Shown: one piece after another, positions 48,748-61,430 of the stretch
Position numbering within the stretch: position 1 is the first letter of the stretch
Layout of the letters: each line of letters opens with the position of its first letter
Assembly (NCBI GenBank): GCA_963978545.1
Contig: OZ021733.1
Location: 72,943,589-73,007,588 of the forward strand
Reading direction: 5' to 3'
DNA: 64,000 nt
Source of the DNA: Linyphia triangularis
Taxonomy: Eukaryota; Arthropoda; Arachnida; Araneae; Linyphiidae
The notes under the pieces: generated by a model
What the model was told of the DNA's origin: nothing
The model's input: only the letters and a program-made list of their open reading frames with translations
The model's database searches: none
Translations under genes and position numbers: made by a program

Positions 48748-51358
48748 ATTTCCAAACACCCTTTTTTCATGTTTCATGAGAAAAGCTCTAATTATACAAT
48801 GATTGCAATTTTTGAGTAAAGAACTGTATTGCCTAGGCCTGAAGGTTCAAAATTATTAAACACAAGTGAAATTAGCTAATTTTAAGCATTTTTTTTATTT
48901 TTTGAAAAAAACTTTTTTTCTGTTTTTACACGTTTCATGAGAAAATCTCTGATTTAAGAATGATTGCAGTTTCTTATCAAACAACTGCAATTATTGAGAA
49001 TTTAAATCTGAAATTACTAAATACTAGTGCTCTTGGGGGTTTTTGATCATTGTATTATTTTGCGACAGAGCAAATTGCGTTCACACTTTCTGAACGTCAA
49101 TTTAGAAAAGTTCTATTTCCAAAATGATTGAAGTATTTATGTTAAAATCTATTCTGCATAGTAGTTTAAGTTTAAAATTATTAAATACTAGCGAAGTTAT
49201 CTTTTTTTGAAATTTGTTTTAGTTTTCGAAACAAAGATTTTAAAAGGCATTTTTTTGACGTTTCATGAGAAAAGTGCTAAGTGTAAAATGATTGATGTTT
49301 TTAAATAAAAAACTAGCTTGTATTACAATTTAATTCTAAATTGATACAATACTAGGAAAATTTGCAATTTTTTAACTTTTTCCGGTTTTTGACCCAAAGA
49401 TTTCCAAACACCCTTTTTTCATGTTTCATGAGAAAAGTTCTAATTATACAATGATTGCAATTTTTGAGTAAAAAACGGTATTGCCTCGGCCGTAAGGTTC
49501 AAAACTATTAAATACAAGTGAAATTAGCTAATTTTAAGCATTTTTTTTTTTTCGAAAAAAAACTTTTTTTCCGTTTTTACACGTTTCATGAGAAAATCTC
49601 TGATTTAAGAATGATTGCAGTTTCTTATCAAACAACTGCAATTATTGAGAATTTAAATCTGAAATGACTAAATACTAGTGCTCTTAAGGGTTTTTGATCA
49701 TTGTATTATTTTGCGACAGAGCAAATTGCGTTCACACTTTCTGAACATCACTTTAGAAAAGTTCAATTTCCAAAATGATTGAAGTATTTATGTTAAAAAT
49801 TATTCTGCATAGTAGTTTAAGTTTAAAATTATTAAATACTAGCGAAGTTATCTTTTTTTTGAAATTTTTTTTAGTTTTCGAAACAAAGATTTTAAAAGGC
49901 ATTTTTTTGACGTTTCATGAGAAAAGTGCTAAGTGTAAAATGATTGATGTTTTTAAATAAAAAACTAGCTTGTATTACAATATAATTCTAAATTGATACA
50001 ATACTAGGAAAATTTCCTATTTTTGAACTTTTTTTCAGTTTTTGACCCAAAGATTTCCAAACACCCTTTTTTCATGTTTCATGAGAAAAGCTCTAATTAT
50101 ACAATGATTGCAATTTTTGAGTAAAAAACTGTATTGCCTAGGCCTTAAGGTTCAAAACTATTAAATACAAGTGAAATTAGCTAATTTTAAGCATTTTTTT
50201 TATTTTTTGAAAAAAAACTTTTTTTCCGTTTTTACACGTTTCATGAGAAAATCTCTGATTTAAGAATGATTGCAGTTTCTTATCAAACAACTGCAATTAT
50301 TGAGAATTTAAATCTGAAATTACTAAATACTAGTGCTCTTGGGGGTTTTTGATCATTGTATTATTTTGCGACAGAGCAAATTGCGTTAACACTTTCTGAA
50401 CGTCAATTTAGAAAAGTTCTATTTCCAAAATGATTGAAGTATTTATGTTAAAATCTATTCTGCATAGTAGTTTAAGTTTAAAATTATTAAATACTAGCGA
50501 AGTTATCTTTTTTTGAAATTTTTTTTAGTTTTCGAAACAAAGATTTTAAAAGGCATTTTTTTGACGTTTCATGAGAAAAGTGCTAAGTGTAAAATGATTG
50601 ATGTTTTTAAATAAAAAACTAGCTTGTATTACAATATAATCCTAAATTGATACAATACTAGGAAAATTTCCTATTTTTGAACTTTTTTTCAGTTTTTGAC
50701 CCAAAGATTTCCAAACACCCTTTTTTCATGTTTCATGAGAAAAGTTATAATTATACAATGATTGCAATTTTTGAGTAAAGAACTGTATTGCCTCGGCCTT
50801 AAGATTCAAAACTATTAAATACAAGTGAAATTAGCTAATTTTAAGCATTTTTTTTTTTTTCGAAAAAAACTTTTTTTCCGTTTTTACACGTTTCATGAGA
50901 AAATCTCTGATTTAAGAATGATTGCAGTTTCTTATCAAACAACTGCAATTATTGAGAATTTAAATCTGAAATTACTAAATACTAGTGCTCTTGGGGGTTT
51001 TTGATCATTGTATTATTTTGCGACAGAGCAAATTGCGTTCACACTTTCTGAACGTCAATTTAGAAAAGTTCTATTTCCAAAATGATTGAAGTATTTATGT
51101 TAAAATCTATTCTGCATAGTAGTTTAAGTTTAAAATTATTAAATACAAGCGAAGTTATCTTTTTTTGAAATTTTTTTTAGTTTTCGAAATAAAGATTTTA
51201 AAAGGCATTTTTTTGACGTTTCATGAGAAAAGTGCTAAGTGTAAAATGATTGATGTTTTTAAATAAAAAACTAGCTTGTAATACAATATAATTCTAAATT
51301 GATACAATACTAGGAAAATTTCCTATTTTTGAACTTTTTTTCAGTTTTTGACCCAAAG
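48748..51358 (+). repeat. Array block M76-M79
   Basis: Unit starts are 48748, 49400, 50053 and 50707. M76 ends in the rare tail aactttttccggttttt. M77 has ggtattgcctcggccg, tcttaaggg and gaacatcac, plus one extra T in the run at 49853-49860, which by itself opens a chance reading frame. M79 has gttataattat and ttaagattc. From M77 to the first part of M81 this stretch matches 58568 to about 61,430 at an offset of about 9,167 bp. Confidence 0.87.
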
Positions 51359-53318
51359 ATTTCCAAACACCCTTTTTTCATGTTTCATGAGAAAAGCTCT
51401 AATTATACAATGATTGCAATTTTTGAGTAAAAAACTGTATTGCCTAGGCCTTAAGGTTCAAAACTATTAAATACAAGTGAAATTAGCTAATTTTAAGCAT
51501 TTTTTTTATTTTTCGAAAAAAAACTTTTTTTCCGTTTTTACACGTTTCATGAGAAAATCTCTGATTTAAGAATGATTGCAGTTTCTTATCAAACAACTGC
51601 AATTATTGAGAATTTAAATCTGAAATTACTAAATACTAGTGCTCTTGGGGGTTTTTGATCATTGTATTATTTTGCGACAGAGCAAATTGCGTTAACACTT
51701 TCTGAACGTCAATTTAGAAAAGTTCTATTTCCAAAATGATTGAAGTATTTATGTTAAAATCTATTCTGCATAGTAGTTTAAGTTTAAAATTATTAAATAC
51801 TAGCGAAGTTATCTTTTTTTAAAAATTTTTTTAGTTTTCGAAACAAAGATTTTAAAAGGCATTTTTTTGACGTTTCATGAGAAAAGTGCTAAGTGTAAAA
51901 TGATTGATGTTTTTAAATAAAAAACTAGCTTGTATTACAATATAATCCTAAATTGATACAATACTAGGAAAATTTCCTATTTTTGAACTTTTTTTCAGTT
52001 TTTGACCCAAAGATTTCCAAACACCCTTGTTTCATGTTTCATGAGAAAAGCTCTAATTATACAATGATTGCAATTTTTGAGTAAAAAACTGTATTGCCTA
52101 GGCCTTAAGGTTTAAAACTATTAAATACAAGTGAAATTAGCTAATTTTAAGCATTTTTTTTATTTTTCGAAAAAAAACTTTTTTTCTGTTTTTACACGTT
52201 TCATGAGAAAATCTCTGATTTAAGAATGATTGCAGTTTCTTATCAAACAACTGCAATTATTGAGAATTTAAATCTGAAATTACTAAATACTAGTGCTCTT
52301 GGGGGTTTTTGATCATTGTATTATTTTGCGACGGAGCAAATTGCGTTAACATTTTCTGAACGTCAATTTAGAAAAGTTCTATTTCCAAAATGATTGAAGT
52401 ATTTATGTTAAAATCTATTCTGCATAGTAGTTTAAGTTTAAAATTATTAAATACTAGCGAAGTTATCTTTTTTTGAAATTTTTTTTAGTTTTCGAAACAA
52501 AGATTTTAAAAGGCATTTTTTGACGTTTCATGAGAAAAGTGCTAAGTGTAAAATGATTGATGTTTTTAAATAAAAAACTAGCTTGTATTACAATTTAATT
52601 CTAATTTGATACAATACTAGGAAAATTTGCAATTTTTGAACTTTTTTTCAGTTTTTGACCCAAAGATTTCCAAACACCCTTTTTTCATGTTTCATGAGAA
52701 AAGTTCTAATTATACAATGATTGCAATTTTTGAGTAAAAAACTGTATTGCCTCGGCCTTAAGGTTCAAAACTATTAAATACAAGTGAAATTAGCTAATTT
52801 TAAGCATTTTTTTTATTTTTCGAAAAAAACTTTTTTTTCCGTTTTTACACGTTTCATGAGAAAATCTCTGATTTAAGAATGATTGCAGTTTCTTATCAAA
52901 CAACTGCAATTATTGAGAATTTAATTCTGAAATTACTAAATACTAGTGCTCTTGGGGGTTTTTGATCATTGTATTATTTTGCGACAGAGCAAATTGCGTT
53001 CACACTTTCTGAACGTCACTTTAGAAAAGTTCTATTTCCAAAATGATTGAAGTATTTATTTTAAAAACTATTCTGCATAGTAGTTTAAGTTTAAAATTAT
53101 TAAATACTAGCGAAGTTATCTTTTTTTGAAATTTTTTTTAGTTTTCGAAAAAAAATTTTAAAAGGCAATTTTTTGACGTTTCATGAGAAAAGTGCTAAGT
53201 GTAAAATGATTGATGTTTTTAAATAAAAAACTAGCTTGTATTACAATTTAATTCTAAATTGATACAATAATAGGAAAATTTCCTATTTTTGAACTTTTTT
53301 TCAGTTTTTGACCCAAAG
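51359..53318 (+). repeat. 1.96-kb trimer family, copy at M80-M82
   Basis: Unit starts are 51359, 52013 and 52666. The order is again the aatataatcc unit, the cacccttgtttcatg unit and the gaatttaattctg unit. Private changes are ctttttttaaaaattt in M80 and gcgacggagc with aacattttctg in M81. Confidence 0.87.
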
Positions 53319-54624
53319 ATTTCCAAACACCCTTTTTTCATGTTTCATGAGAAAAGCTCTAATTATACAATGATTGCAATTTTTGAGTAAAGAACTGTAT
53401 TGCCTAGGCCTGAAGGTTCAAAATTATTAAACACAAGTGAAATTAGCTAATTTTAAGCATTTTTTTTATTTTTTGAAAAAAACTTTTTTTCTGTTTTTAC
53501 ATGTTTCATGAGAAAATCTCTGATTTAAGAATGATTGCAGTTTCTTATCAAACAACTGCAATTATTGAGAATTTAAATCTGAAATTACTAAATACTAGTG
53601 CTCTTGGGGGTTTTTGATCATTGTATTATTTTGCGACAGAGCAAATTGCGTTCACACTTTCTGAACGTCACTTTAGAAAAGTTCTATTTCCAAAATGATT
53701 GAAGTATTTATTTTAAAAACTATTCTGCATAGTAATTTAAGTTTAAAATTATTAAATACTAGCGAAGTTATCTTTGTTTGAAATTTTTTTTAGTTTTCGA
53801 AACAAAAATTTTAAAAGGCATTTTTTTGACGATTCATGAGAAAAGTGCTAAGTGTAAAATGATTGATGTTTTTAAATAAAAAACTAGCTTGTATTACAAT
53901 TTAATTCTAAATTGATACAATAATAGGAAAATTTCCTATTTTTGAACTTTTTTTCAGTTTTTGACCCAAAGATTTCCAAACACCCTTTTTTCATGTTTCA
54001 TGAGAAAAGCTCTAATTATACAATGATTGCAATTTTTGAGTAAAGAACTGTATTGCCTAGGCCTGAAGGTTCAAAATTATTAAACACAAGTGAAATTAGC
54101 TAATTTTAAGCATTTTTTTTATTTTTCAAAAAAAACTTTTTTTCCGTTTTTACACGTTTCATGAGAAAATCTCTGATTTAAGAATGATTGCAGTTTCTTA
54201 TCAAACAACTGCAATTATTGAGAATTTAAATCTGAAATTACTAAATACTAGTGCTCTTGGGGGTTTTTGATCATTGTATTATTTTGCGACAGAGCAAATT
54301 GCGTTAACACTTTCTGAACGTCAATTTAGAAAAGTTCTATTTCCAAAATGATTGAAGTATTTATGTTAAAATCTATTCTGCATAGTAGTTTAAGTTTAAA
54401 ATTATTAAATACTAGCGAAGTTATCTTTGTTTGAAATTTTTTTTAGTTTTCGAAACAAAAATTTTAAAAGGCATTTTTTTGACGATTCATGAGAAAAGTG
54501 CTAAGTGTAAAATGATTGATGTTTTTAAATAAAAAACTAGCTTGTATTACAATTTAATTCTAAATTGATACAATAATAGGAAAATTTCCTATTTTTGAAC
54601 TTTTTTTCAGTTTTTGACCCAAAG

Positions 54625-55278
54625 ATTTCCAAACACCCTTTTTTCATGTTTCATGAGAAAAGCTCTAATTATACAATGATTGCAATTTTTGAGTAAAGAA
54701 CTGTATTGCCTAGGCCTGAAGGTTCAAAATTATTAAACACAAGTGAAATTAGCTAATTTTAAGCATTTTTTTTATTTTTCGAAAAAAACTTTTTTTTCCG
54801 TTTTTACACGTTTCATGAGAAAATCTCTGATTTAAGAATGATTGCAGTTTCTTATCAAACAACTGCAATTATTGAGAATTTAATTCTGAAATTACTAAAT
54901 ACTAGTGCTCTTGGGGGTTTTTGATCATTGTATTATTTTGCGACAGAGCAAATTGCGTTCACACTTTCTGAACGTCACTTTAGAAAAGTTCTATTTCCAA
55001 AATGATTGAAGTATTTATTTTAAAAACTATTCTGCATAGTAGTTTAAGTTTAAAATTATTAAATACTAGCGAAGTTATCTTTTTTTGAAATTTTTTTTAG
55101 TTTTCGAAAAAAAAATTTTAAAAGGCAATTTTTTGACGTTTCATGAGAAAAGTGCTAAGTGTAAAATGATTGATGTTTTTAAATAAAAAACTAGCTTGTA
55201 TTACAATTTAATTCTAAATTGATACAATAATAGGAAAATTTCCTATTTTTGAACTTTTTTTCAGTTTTTGACCCAAAG
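54625..55278 (+). repeat. M85, chimeric monomer at a duplication joint
   Basis: It opens as the gtaaagaactg, aggcctgaagg and attaaacacaag type, then changes in the T tract of subunit A to the cttttttttccg and gaatttaattctg type of M82. This is the same architecture as M67, formed at the joint of a different duplication. Confidence 0.82.
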
Positions 55279-57144
55279 ATTTCCAAACACCCTTTTTTCA
55301 TGTTTCATGAGAAAAGCTCTAATTATACAATGATTGCAATTTTTGAGTAAAGAACTGTATTGCCTAGGCCTGAAGGTTCAAAATTATTAAACACAAAAGA
55401 AATTAGCTAATTTTAAGCATTTTTTTTATTTTTTGAAAAAAACTTTTTTTCTGTTTTTACACGTTTCATGAGAAAATCTCTGATTTAAGAATGATTGCAG
55501 TTTCTTATCAAACAACTGCAATTATTGAGAATTTAAATCTGAAATTACTAAATACTAGTGCTCTTGGGGGTTTTTGATCATTGTATTATTTTGCGACAGA
55601 GCAAATTGCGTTCACACTTTCTGAACGTCACTTTAGAAAAGTTCTATTTCCAAAATGATTGAAGTATTTATTTTAAAAACTATTCTGCATAGTAATTTAA
55701 GTTTAAAATTATTAAATACTAGCGAAGTTATCTTTGTTTGAAATTTTTTTTAGTTTTCGAAACAAAAATTTTAAAAGGCATTTTTTTGACGATTCATGAG
55801 AAAAGTGCTAAGTGTAAAATGATTGATGTTTTTAAATAAAAAAATAGCTTGTATTACAATTTAATTCTAAATTGATACAATAATAGGAAAATTTCCTATT
55901 TTTGAACTTTTTTTCAGTTTTTGACCCAAAGATTTCCAAACACCCTTTTTTCATGTTTCATGAGAAAAGCTCTAATTATACAATGATTGCAATTTTTGAG
56001 TAAAGAACTGTATTGCCTAGGCCTGAAGGTTCAAAATTATTAAACACAAGTGAAATTAGCTAATTTTAAGCATTTTTTTTATTTTTCAAAAAAAACTTTT
56101 TTTCTGTTTTTACACGTTTCATGAGAAAATCTCTGATTTAAGAATGATTGCAGTTTCTTATCAAACAACTGCAATTATTGAGAATTTAAATCTGACATTA
56201 CTAAATACTAGTGCTCTTGGGGGTTTTTGATCATTGTATTATTTTGCGACAGAGCAAATTGCGTTCACACTTTCTGAACGTCACTTTAGAAAAGTTCTAT
56301 TTCCAAAATGATTGAAGTATTTATTTTAAAAACTATTCTGCATAGTAGTTTAAGTTTAAAATTATTAAATACTAGCGAAGTTATCTTTTTTTAAATTTTT
56401 TTTAGTTTTCGAAACAAAGATTTTAAAAGGCATTTTTTGACGTTTTATGAGAAAAGTGCTAAGTGTAGAATGATTGATGTTTTTGAATAAAAAACTAGCA
56501 TGTATTACAATTTAATTCTAAATTGATACAATACTAGGAAAATTTGCAATTTTTGAACTTTTTTTCAGTTTTTGACCCAAAGATTTCCAAACACCCTTTT
56601 TTCATGTTTCATGAGAAAAGTTCTAATTATACAATGATTGCAATTTTCGAGTAAAAAACTGTATTGCCTCGGCCTTAAGGTTCAAAACTATTAAATACAA
56701 GTGAAATTAGCTAATTTTAAGCATTTTTTTTATTTTTCGAAAAAAACTTTTTCCGTTTTTACACATTTCATGAGAAAATCTCTGATTTAAGAATGATTGC
56801 AGTTTCTTATCAAACAACTGCAATTATTGAGAATTTAAATCTGAAATTACTAAATACTAGTGCTCTTGGGGGTTTTTGATCATTGTATTATTTTGCGACA
56901 GAGCAAATTGCGTTCACACTTTCTGAACGTCACTTTAGAAAAGCTCTATTTCCAAAATGATTGAAGTATTTATGTTAAAACTATTCTGCATAGTAGTTTA
57001 AGTTTAAAATTATTAAATACTAGCGAAGTTATCTTTGTTTGAAATTTTTTTTAGTTTTCGAAACAAAAATTTTAAAAGGCAATTTTTTGACGTTTCATGA
57101 GAAAAGTGCTAAGTGTAGAATGATTGATGTTTTTGAATAAAAAA

Positions 57145-57186
57145 CTAGCTTTTACATTTAACTAGCTTTTACTAGCTTTTACATTA
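57145..57186 (+). repeat. Short ctagctttta expansion, copy 4
   Basis: Same triple structure as at 5137-5178, in subunit D of M88. The following unit (M89) has gagaaaaaactg and ccataagg, like the units following the other three copies. Confidence 0.88.
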
Positions 57187-57514
57187 ATTACAATTTAATT
57201 CTAAATTGATACAATACTAGGAAAATTTGCAATTTTTGAACTTTTTTCAGTTTTTGACCCAAAGATTTCCAAACACCCTTTTTTCATGTTTCATGAGAAA
57301 AGTTCTAATTATACAATGATTGCAATTTTTGAGAAAAAACTGTATTGCCTCGGCCATAAGGTTCAAAACTATTAAATACAAGTGAAATTAGCTAATTTTA
57401 AGCATTTTTTTTATTTTTCGAAAAAAAACTTTTTTTCCGTTTTTACACGTTTCATGAGAAAATCTCTGATTTAAGAATGATTGCAGTTTCTTATCAAACA
57501 ACTGCAATTATTGA

Positions 57515-60500
57515 GAATTTAATTCTGAAATTACTAAATACTAGTGCTCTTGGGGGTTTTTGATCATTGTATTATTTTGCGACAGAGCAAATTGCGTTCA
57601 CACTTTCTGAACGTCAATTTAGAAAAGTTCTATTTCCAAAATGATTGAAGTATTTATGTTAAAATCTAATCTGCATAGTAGTTTAAGTTTAAAATTATTA
57701 AATACTAGCGAAGTTATCTTTTTTTGAAATTTTTTTTAGTTTTCGAAACAAAGATTTTAAAAGGCATTTTTTTGACGTTTCATGAGAAAAGTGCTAAGTG
57801 TAAAATGATTGATGTTTTTAAATAAAAAACTAGCTTGTATTACAATTTAATTCTAAATTGATACAATACTAGGAAAATTTGCAATTTTTGAACTTTTTTT
57901 CAGTTTTTGACCCAAAGATTTCCAAACACCCTTTTTTCATGTTTCATGAGAAAAGCTCTGATTATACAATGATTGCAATTTTTGAGTAAAAAACTGTATA
58001 GCCTCGGCCTTAAGGTTCAAAACTATTAAATACAAGTGAAATTAGCTAATTTTAAGCATTTTTTTTATTTTTCGAAAAAAACTTTTTCCGTTTTTACACA
58101 TTTCATGAGAAAATCTCTGATTTAAGAATGATTGCAGTTTCTTATCAAACAACTGCAATTATTGAGAATTGAAATCTGAAATTACTAAATACTAGTGCTC
58201 TTAAGGGTTTTTGATCATTGTATTATTTTGCGACAGAGCAAATTTCGTTAACACTTTCTGAACATCACTTTAGAAAAGTTCTATTTCCAAAATGATTGAA
58301 GTATTTATGTTAAAAACTATTCTGCATAGTAGTTTAAGTTTAAAATTATGAAATACTAGAGAAGTTATCTTTTTTTGAAATTTTTTTTAGTTTTCGAAAC
58401 AAAGATTTTAAAAGGCATTTTTTTGACGTTTCATGAGAAAAGTGCTAAGTGTAAAATGATTGATGTTTTTAAATAAAAAACTAGCTTGTATTACAATTTA
58501 ATTCTAAATTGATACAATACTAGGAAAATTTGCAATTTTTTAACTTTTTCCGGTTTTTGACCCAAAGATTTCCAAACACCCTTTTTTCATGTTTCATGAG
58601 AAAAGTTCTAATTATACAATGATTGCAATTTTTGAGTAAAAAACGGTATTGTCTCGGCCGTAAGGTTCAAAACTATTAAATACAAGTGAAATTAGCTAAT
58701 TTTAAGCATTTTTTTTTTTTCGAAAAAAAACTTTTTTTCCGTTTTTACACGTTTCATGAGAAAATCTCTGATTTAAGAATGATTGCAGTTTCTTATCAAA
58801 CAACTGCAATTATTGAGAATTTAAATCTGAAATGACTAAATACTAGTGCTCTTAAGGGTTTTTGATCATTGTATTATTTTGCGACAGAGCAAATTGCGTT
58901 CACACTTTCTGAACATCACTTTAGAAAAGTTCAATTTCCAAAATGATTGAAGTATTTATGTTAAAAATTATTCTGCATAGTAGTTTAAGTTTAAAATTAT
59001 TAAATACTAGCGAAGTTATCTTTTTTTGAAATTTTTTTTAGTTTTCGAAACAAAGATTTTAAAAGGCATTTTTTTGACGTTTCATGAGAAAAGTGCTAAG
59101 TGTAAAATGATTGATGTTTTTAAATAAAAAACTAGCTTGTATTACAATATAATTCTAAATTGATACAATACTAGGAAAATTTCCTATTTTTGAACTTTTT
59201 TTCAGTTTTTGACCCAAAGATTTCCAAACACCCTTTTTTCATGTTTCATGAGAAAAGCTCTAATTATACAATGATTGCAATTTTTGAGTAAAAAACTGTA
59301 TTGCCTAGGCCTTAAGGTTCAAAACTATTAAATACAAGTGAAATTAGCTAATTTTAAGCATTTTTTTTATTTTTTGAAAAAAAACTTTTTTTCCGTTTTT
59401 ACACGTTTCATGAGAAAATCTCTGATTTAAGAATGATTGCAGTTTCTTATCAAACAACTGCAATTATTGAGAATTTAAATCTGAAATTACTAAATACTAG
59501 TGCTCTTGGGGGTTTTTGATCATTGTATTATTTTGCGACAGAGCAAATTGCGTTAACACTTTCTGAACGTCAATTTAGAAAAGTTCTATTTCCAAAATGA
59601 TTGAAGTATTTATGTTAAAATCTATTCTGCATAGTAGTTTAAGTTTAAAATTATTAAATACTAGCGAAGTTATCTTTTTTTGAAATTTTTTTTAGTTTTC
59701 GAAACAAAGATTTTAAAAGGCATTTTTTTGACGTTTCATGAGAAAAGTGCTAAGTGTAAAATGATTGATGTTTTTAAATAAAAAACTAGCTTGTATTACA
59801 ATATAATCCTAAATTGAAACAATACTAGGAAAATTTCCTATTTTTGAACTTTTTTTCAGTTTTTGACCCAAAGATTTCCAAACACCCTTTTTTCATGTTT
59901 CATGAGAAAAGTTATAATTATACAATGATTGCAATTTTTGAGTAAAGAACTGTATTGCCTCGGCCTTAAGATTCAAAACTATTAAATACAAGTGAAATTA
60001 GCTAATTTTAAGCATTTTTTTTTTTTTCGAAAAAAACTTTTTTTCCGTTTTTACACGTTTCATGAGAAAATCTCTGATTTAAGAATGATTGCAGTTTCTT
60101 ATCAAACAACTGCAATTATTGAGAATTTAAATCTGAAATTACTAAATACTAGTGCTCTTGGGGGTTTTTGATCATTGTATTATTTTGCGACAGAGCAAAT
60201 TGCGTTCACACTTTCTGAACGTCAATTTAGAAAAGTTCTATTTCCAAAATGATTGAAGTATTTATGTTAAAATCTATTCTGCATAGTAGTTTAAGTTTAA
60301 AATTATTAAATACAAGCGAAGTTATCTTTTTTTGAAATTTTTTTTAGTTTTCGAAACAAAGATTTTAAAAGGCATTTTTTTGACGTTTCATGAGAAAAGT
60401 GCTAAGTGTAAAATGATTGATGTTTTTAAATAAAAAACTAGCTTGTAATACAATATAATTCTAAATTGATACAATACTAGGAAAATTTCCTATTTTTGAA

Positions 60501-61430
60501 CTTTTTTTCAGTTTTTGACCCAAAGATTTCCAAACACCCTTTTTTCATGTTTCATGAGAAAAGCTCTAATTATACAATGATTGCAATTTTTGAGTAAAAA
60601 ACTGTATTGCCTAGGCCTTAAGGTTCAAAACTATTAAATACAAGTGAAATTAGCTAATTTTAAGCATTTTTTTTATTTTTCGAAAAAAAACTTTTTTTCC
60701 GTTTTTACACGTTTCATGAGAAAATCTCTGATTTAAGAATGATTGCAGTTTCTTATCAAACAACTGCAATTATTGAGAATTTAAATCTGAAATTACTAAA
60801 TACTAGTGCTCTTGGGGGTTTTTTATCATTGTATTATTTTGCGACAGAGCAAATTGCGTTAACACTTTCTGAACGTCAATTTAGAAAAGTTCTATTTCCA
60901 AAATGATTGAAGTATTTATGTTAAAATCTATTCTGCATAGTAGTTTAAGTTTAAAATTATTAAATACTAGCGAAGTTATCTTTTTTTGAAATTTTTTTTA
61001 GTTTTCGAAACAAAGATTTTAAAAGGCATTTTTTTGACGTTTCATGAGAAAAGTGGTAAGTGTAAAATGATTGATGTTTTTAAATAAAAAACTAGCTTGT
61101 ATTACAATATAATCCTAAATTGATACAATACTAGGAAAATTTCCTATTTTTGAACTTTTTTTCAGTTTTTGACCCAAAGATTTCCAAACACCCTTGTTTC
61201 ATGTTTCATGAGAAAAGCTCTAATTATACAATGATTGCAATTTTTGAGTAAAAAACTGTATTGCCTAGGCCTTAAGGTTTAAAACTATTAAATACAAGTG
61301 AAATTAGCTAATTTTAAGCATTTTTTTTATTTTTCGAAAAAAAACTTTTTTTCTGTTTTTACACGTTTCATGAGAAAATCTCTGATTTAAGAATGATTGC
61401 AGTTTCTTATCAAACAACTGCAATTATTGA
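57515..61430 (+). repeat. 3,916-bp 6-mer, copy 1 (within M89-M95)
   Basis: Units involved start at 57265, 57918, 58568, 59220, 59874, 60526 and 61180. From the gaatttaattctg word in M89 onward the sequence is repeated 3,916 bp later. Tags are ctaatctgcatag, tgtatagcctcgg, gcaaatttcgttaac, attatgaaatactagag, the aactttttcc tail and ggtattg. Differences noticed against copy 2 are gctctgatt near 57955, attgtctcgg near 58649 and aaatactagcg against aaataatagcg. Confidence 0.87.

Larger units (their letters stand above)
53319..57264 (+). repeat. Block M83-M88 with a 1,960-bp duplication
   Basis: Unit starts are 53319, 53972, 54625, 55279, 55932 and 56583. The rare tags agtaatttaag (53731 and 55691) and gacgattcatg (53828 and 55788) are repeated at exactly 1,960 bp; gacgattcatg is also at 54481 in M84. 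M85 is chimeric. M87 resembles M2 and M15 (ctgacattac, gacgttttatg, ctagcatg). M88 starts like M3 (cgagtaaaaa, ctttttccg) and ends with the ctagctttta expansion, giving 682 bp. Confidence 0.86.

Noticed and set aside
49775..49960. 61-codon open frame
   Set aside because: It is opened by one extra T in a homopolymer (49853-49860) of monomer M77; the matching unit M91 lacks that T. Length noise in a repeat, not a gene.
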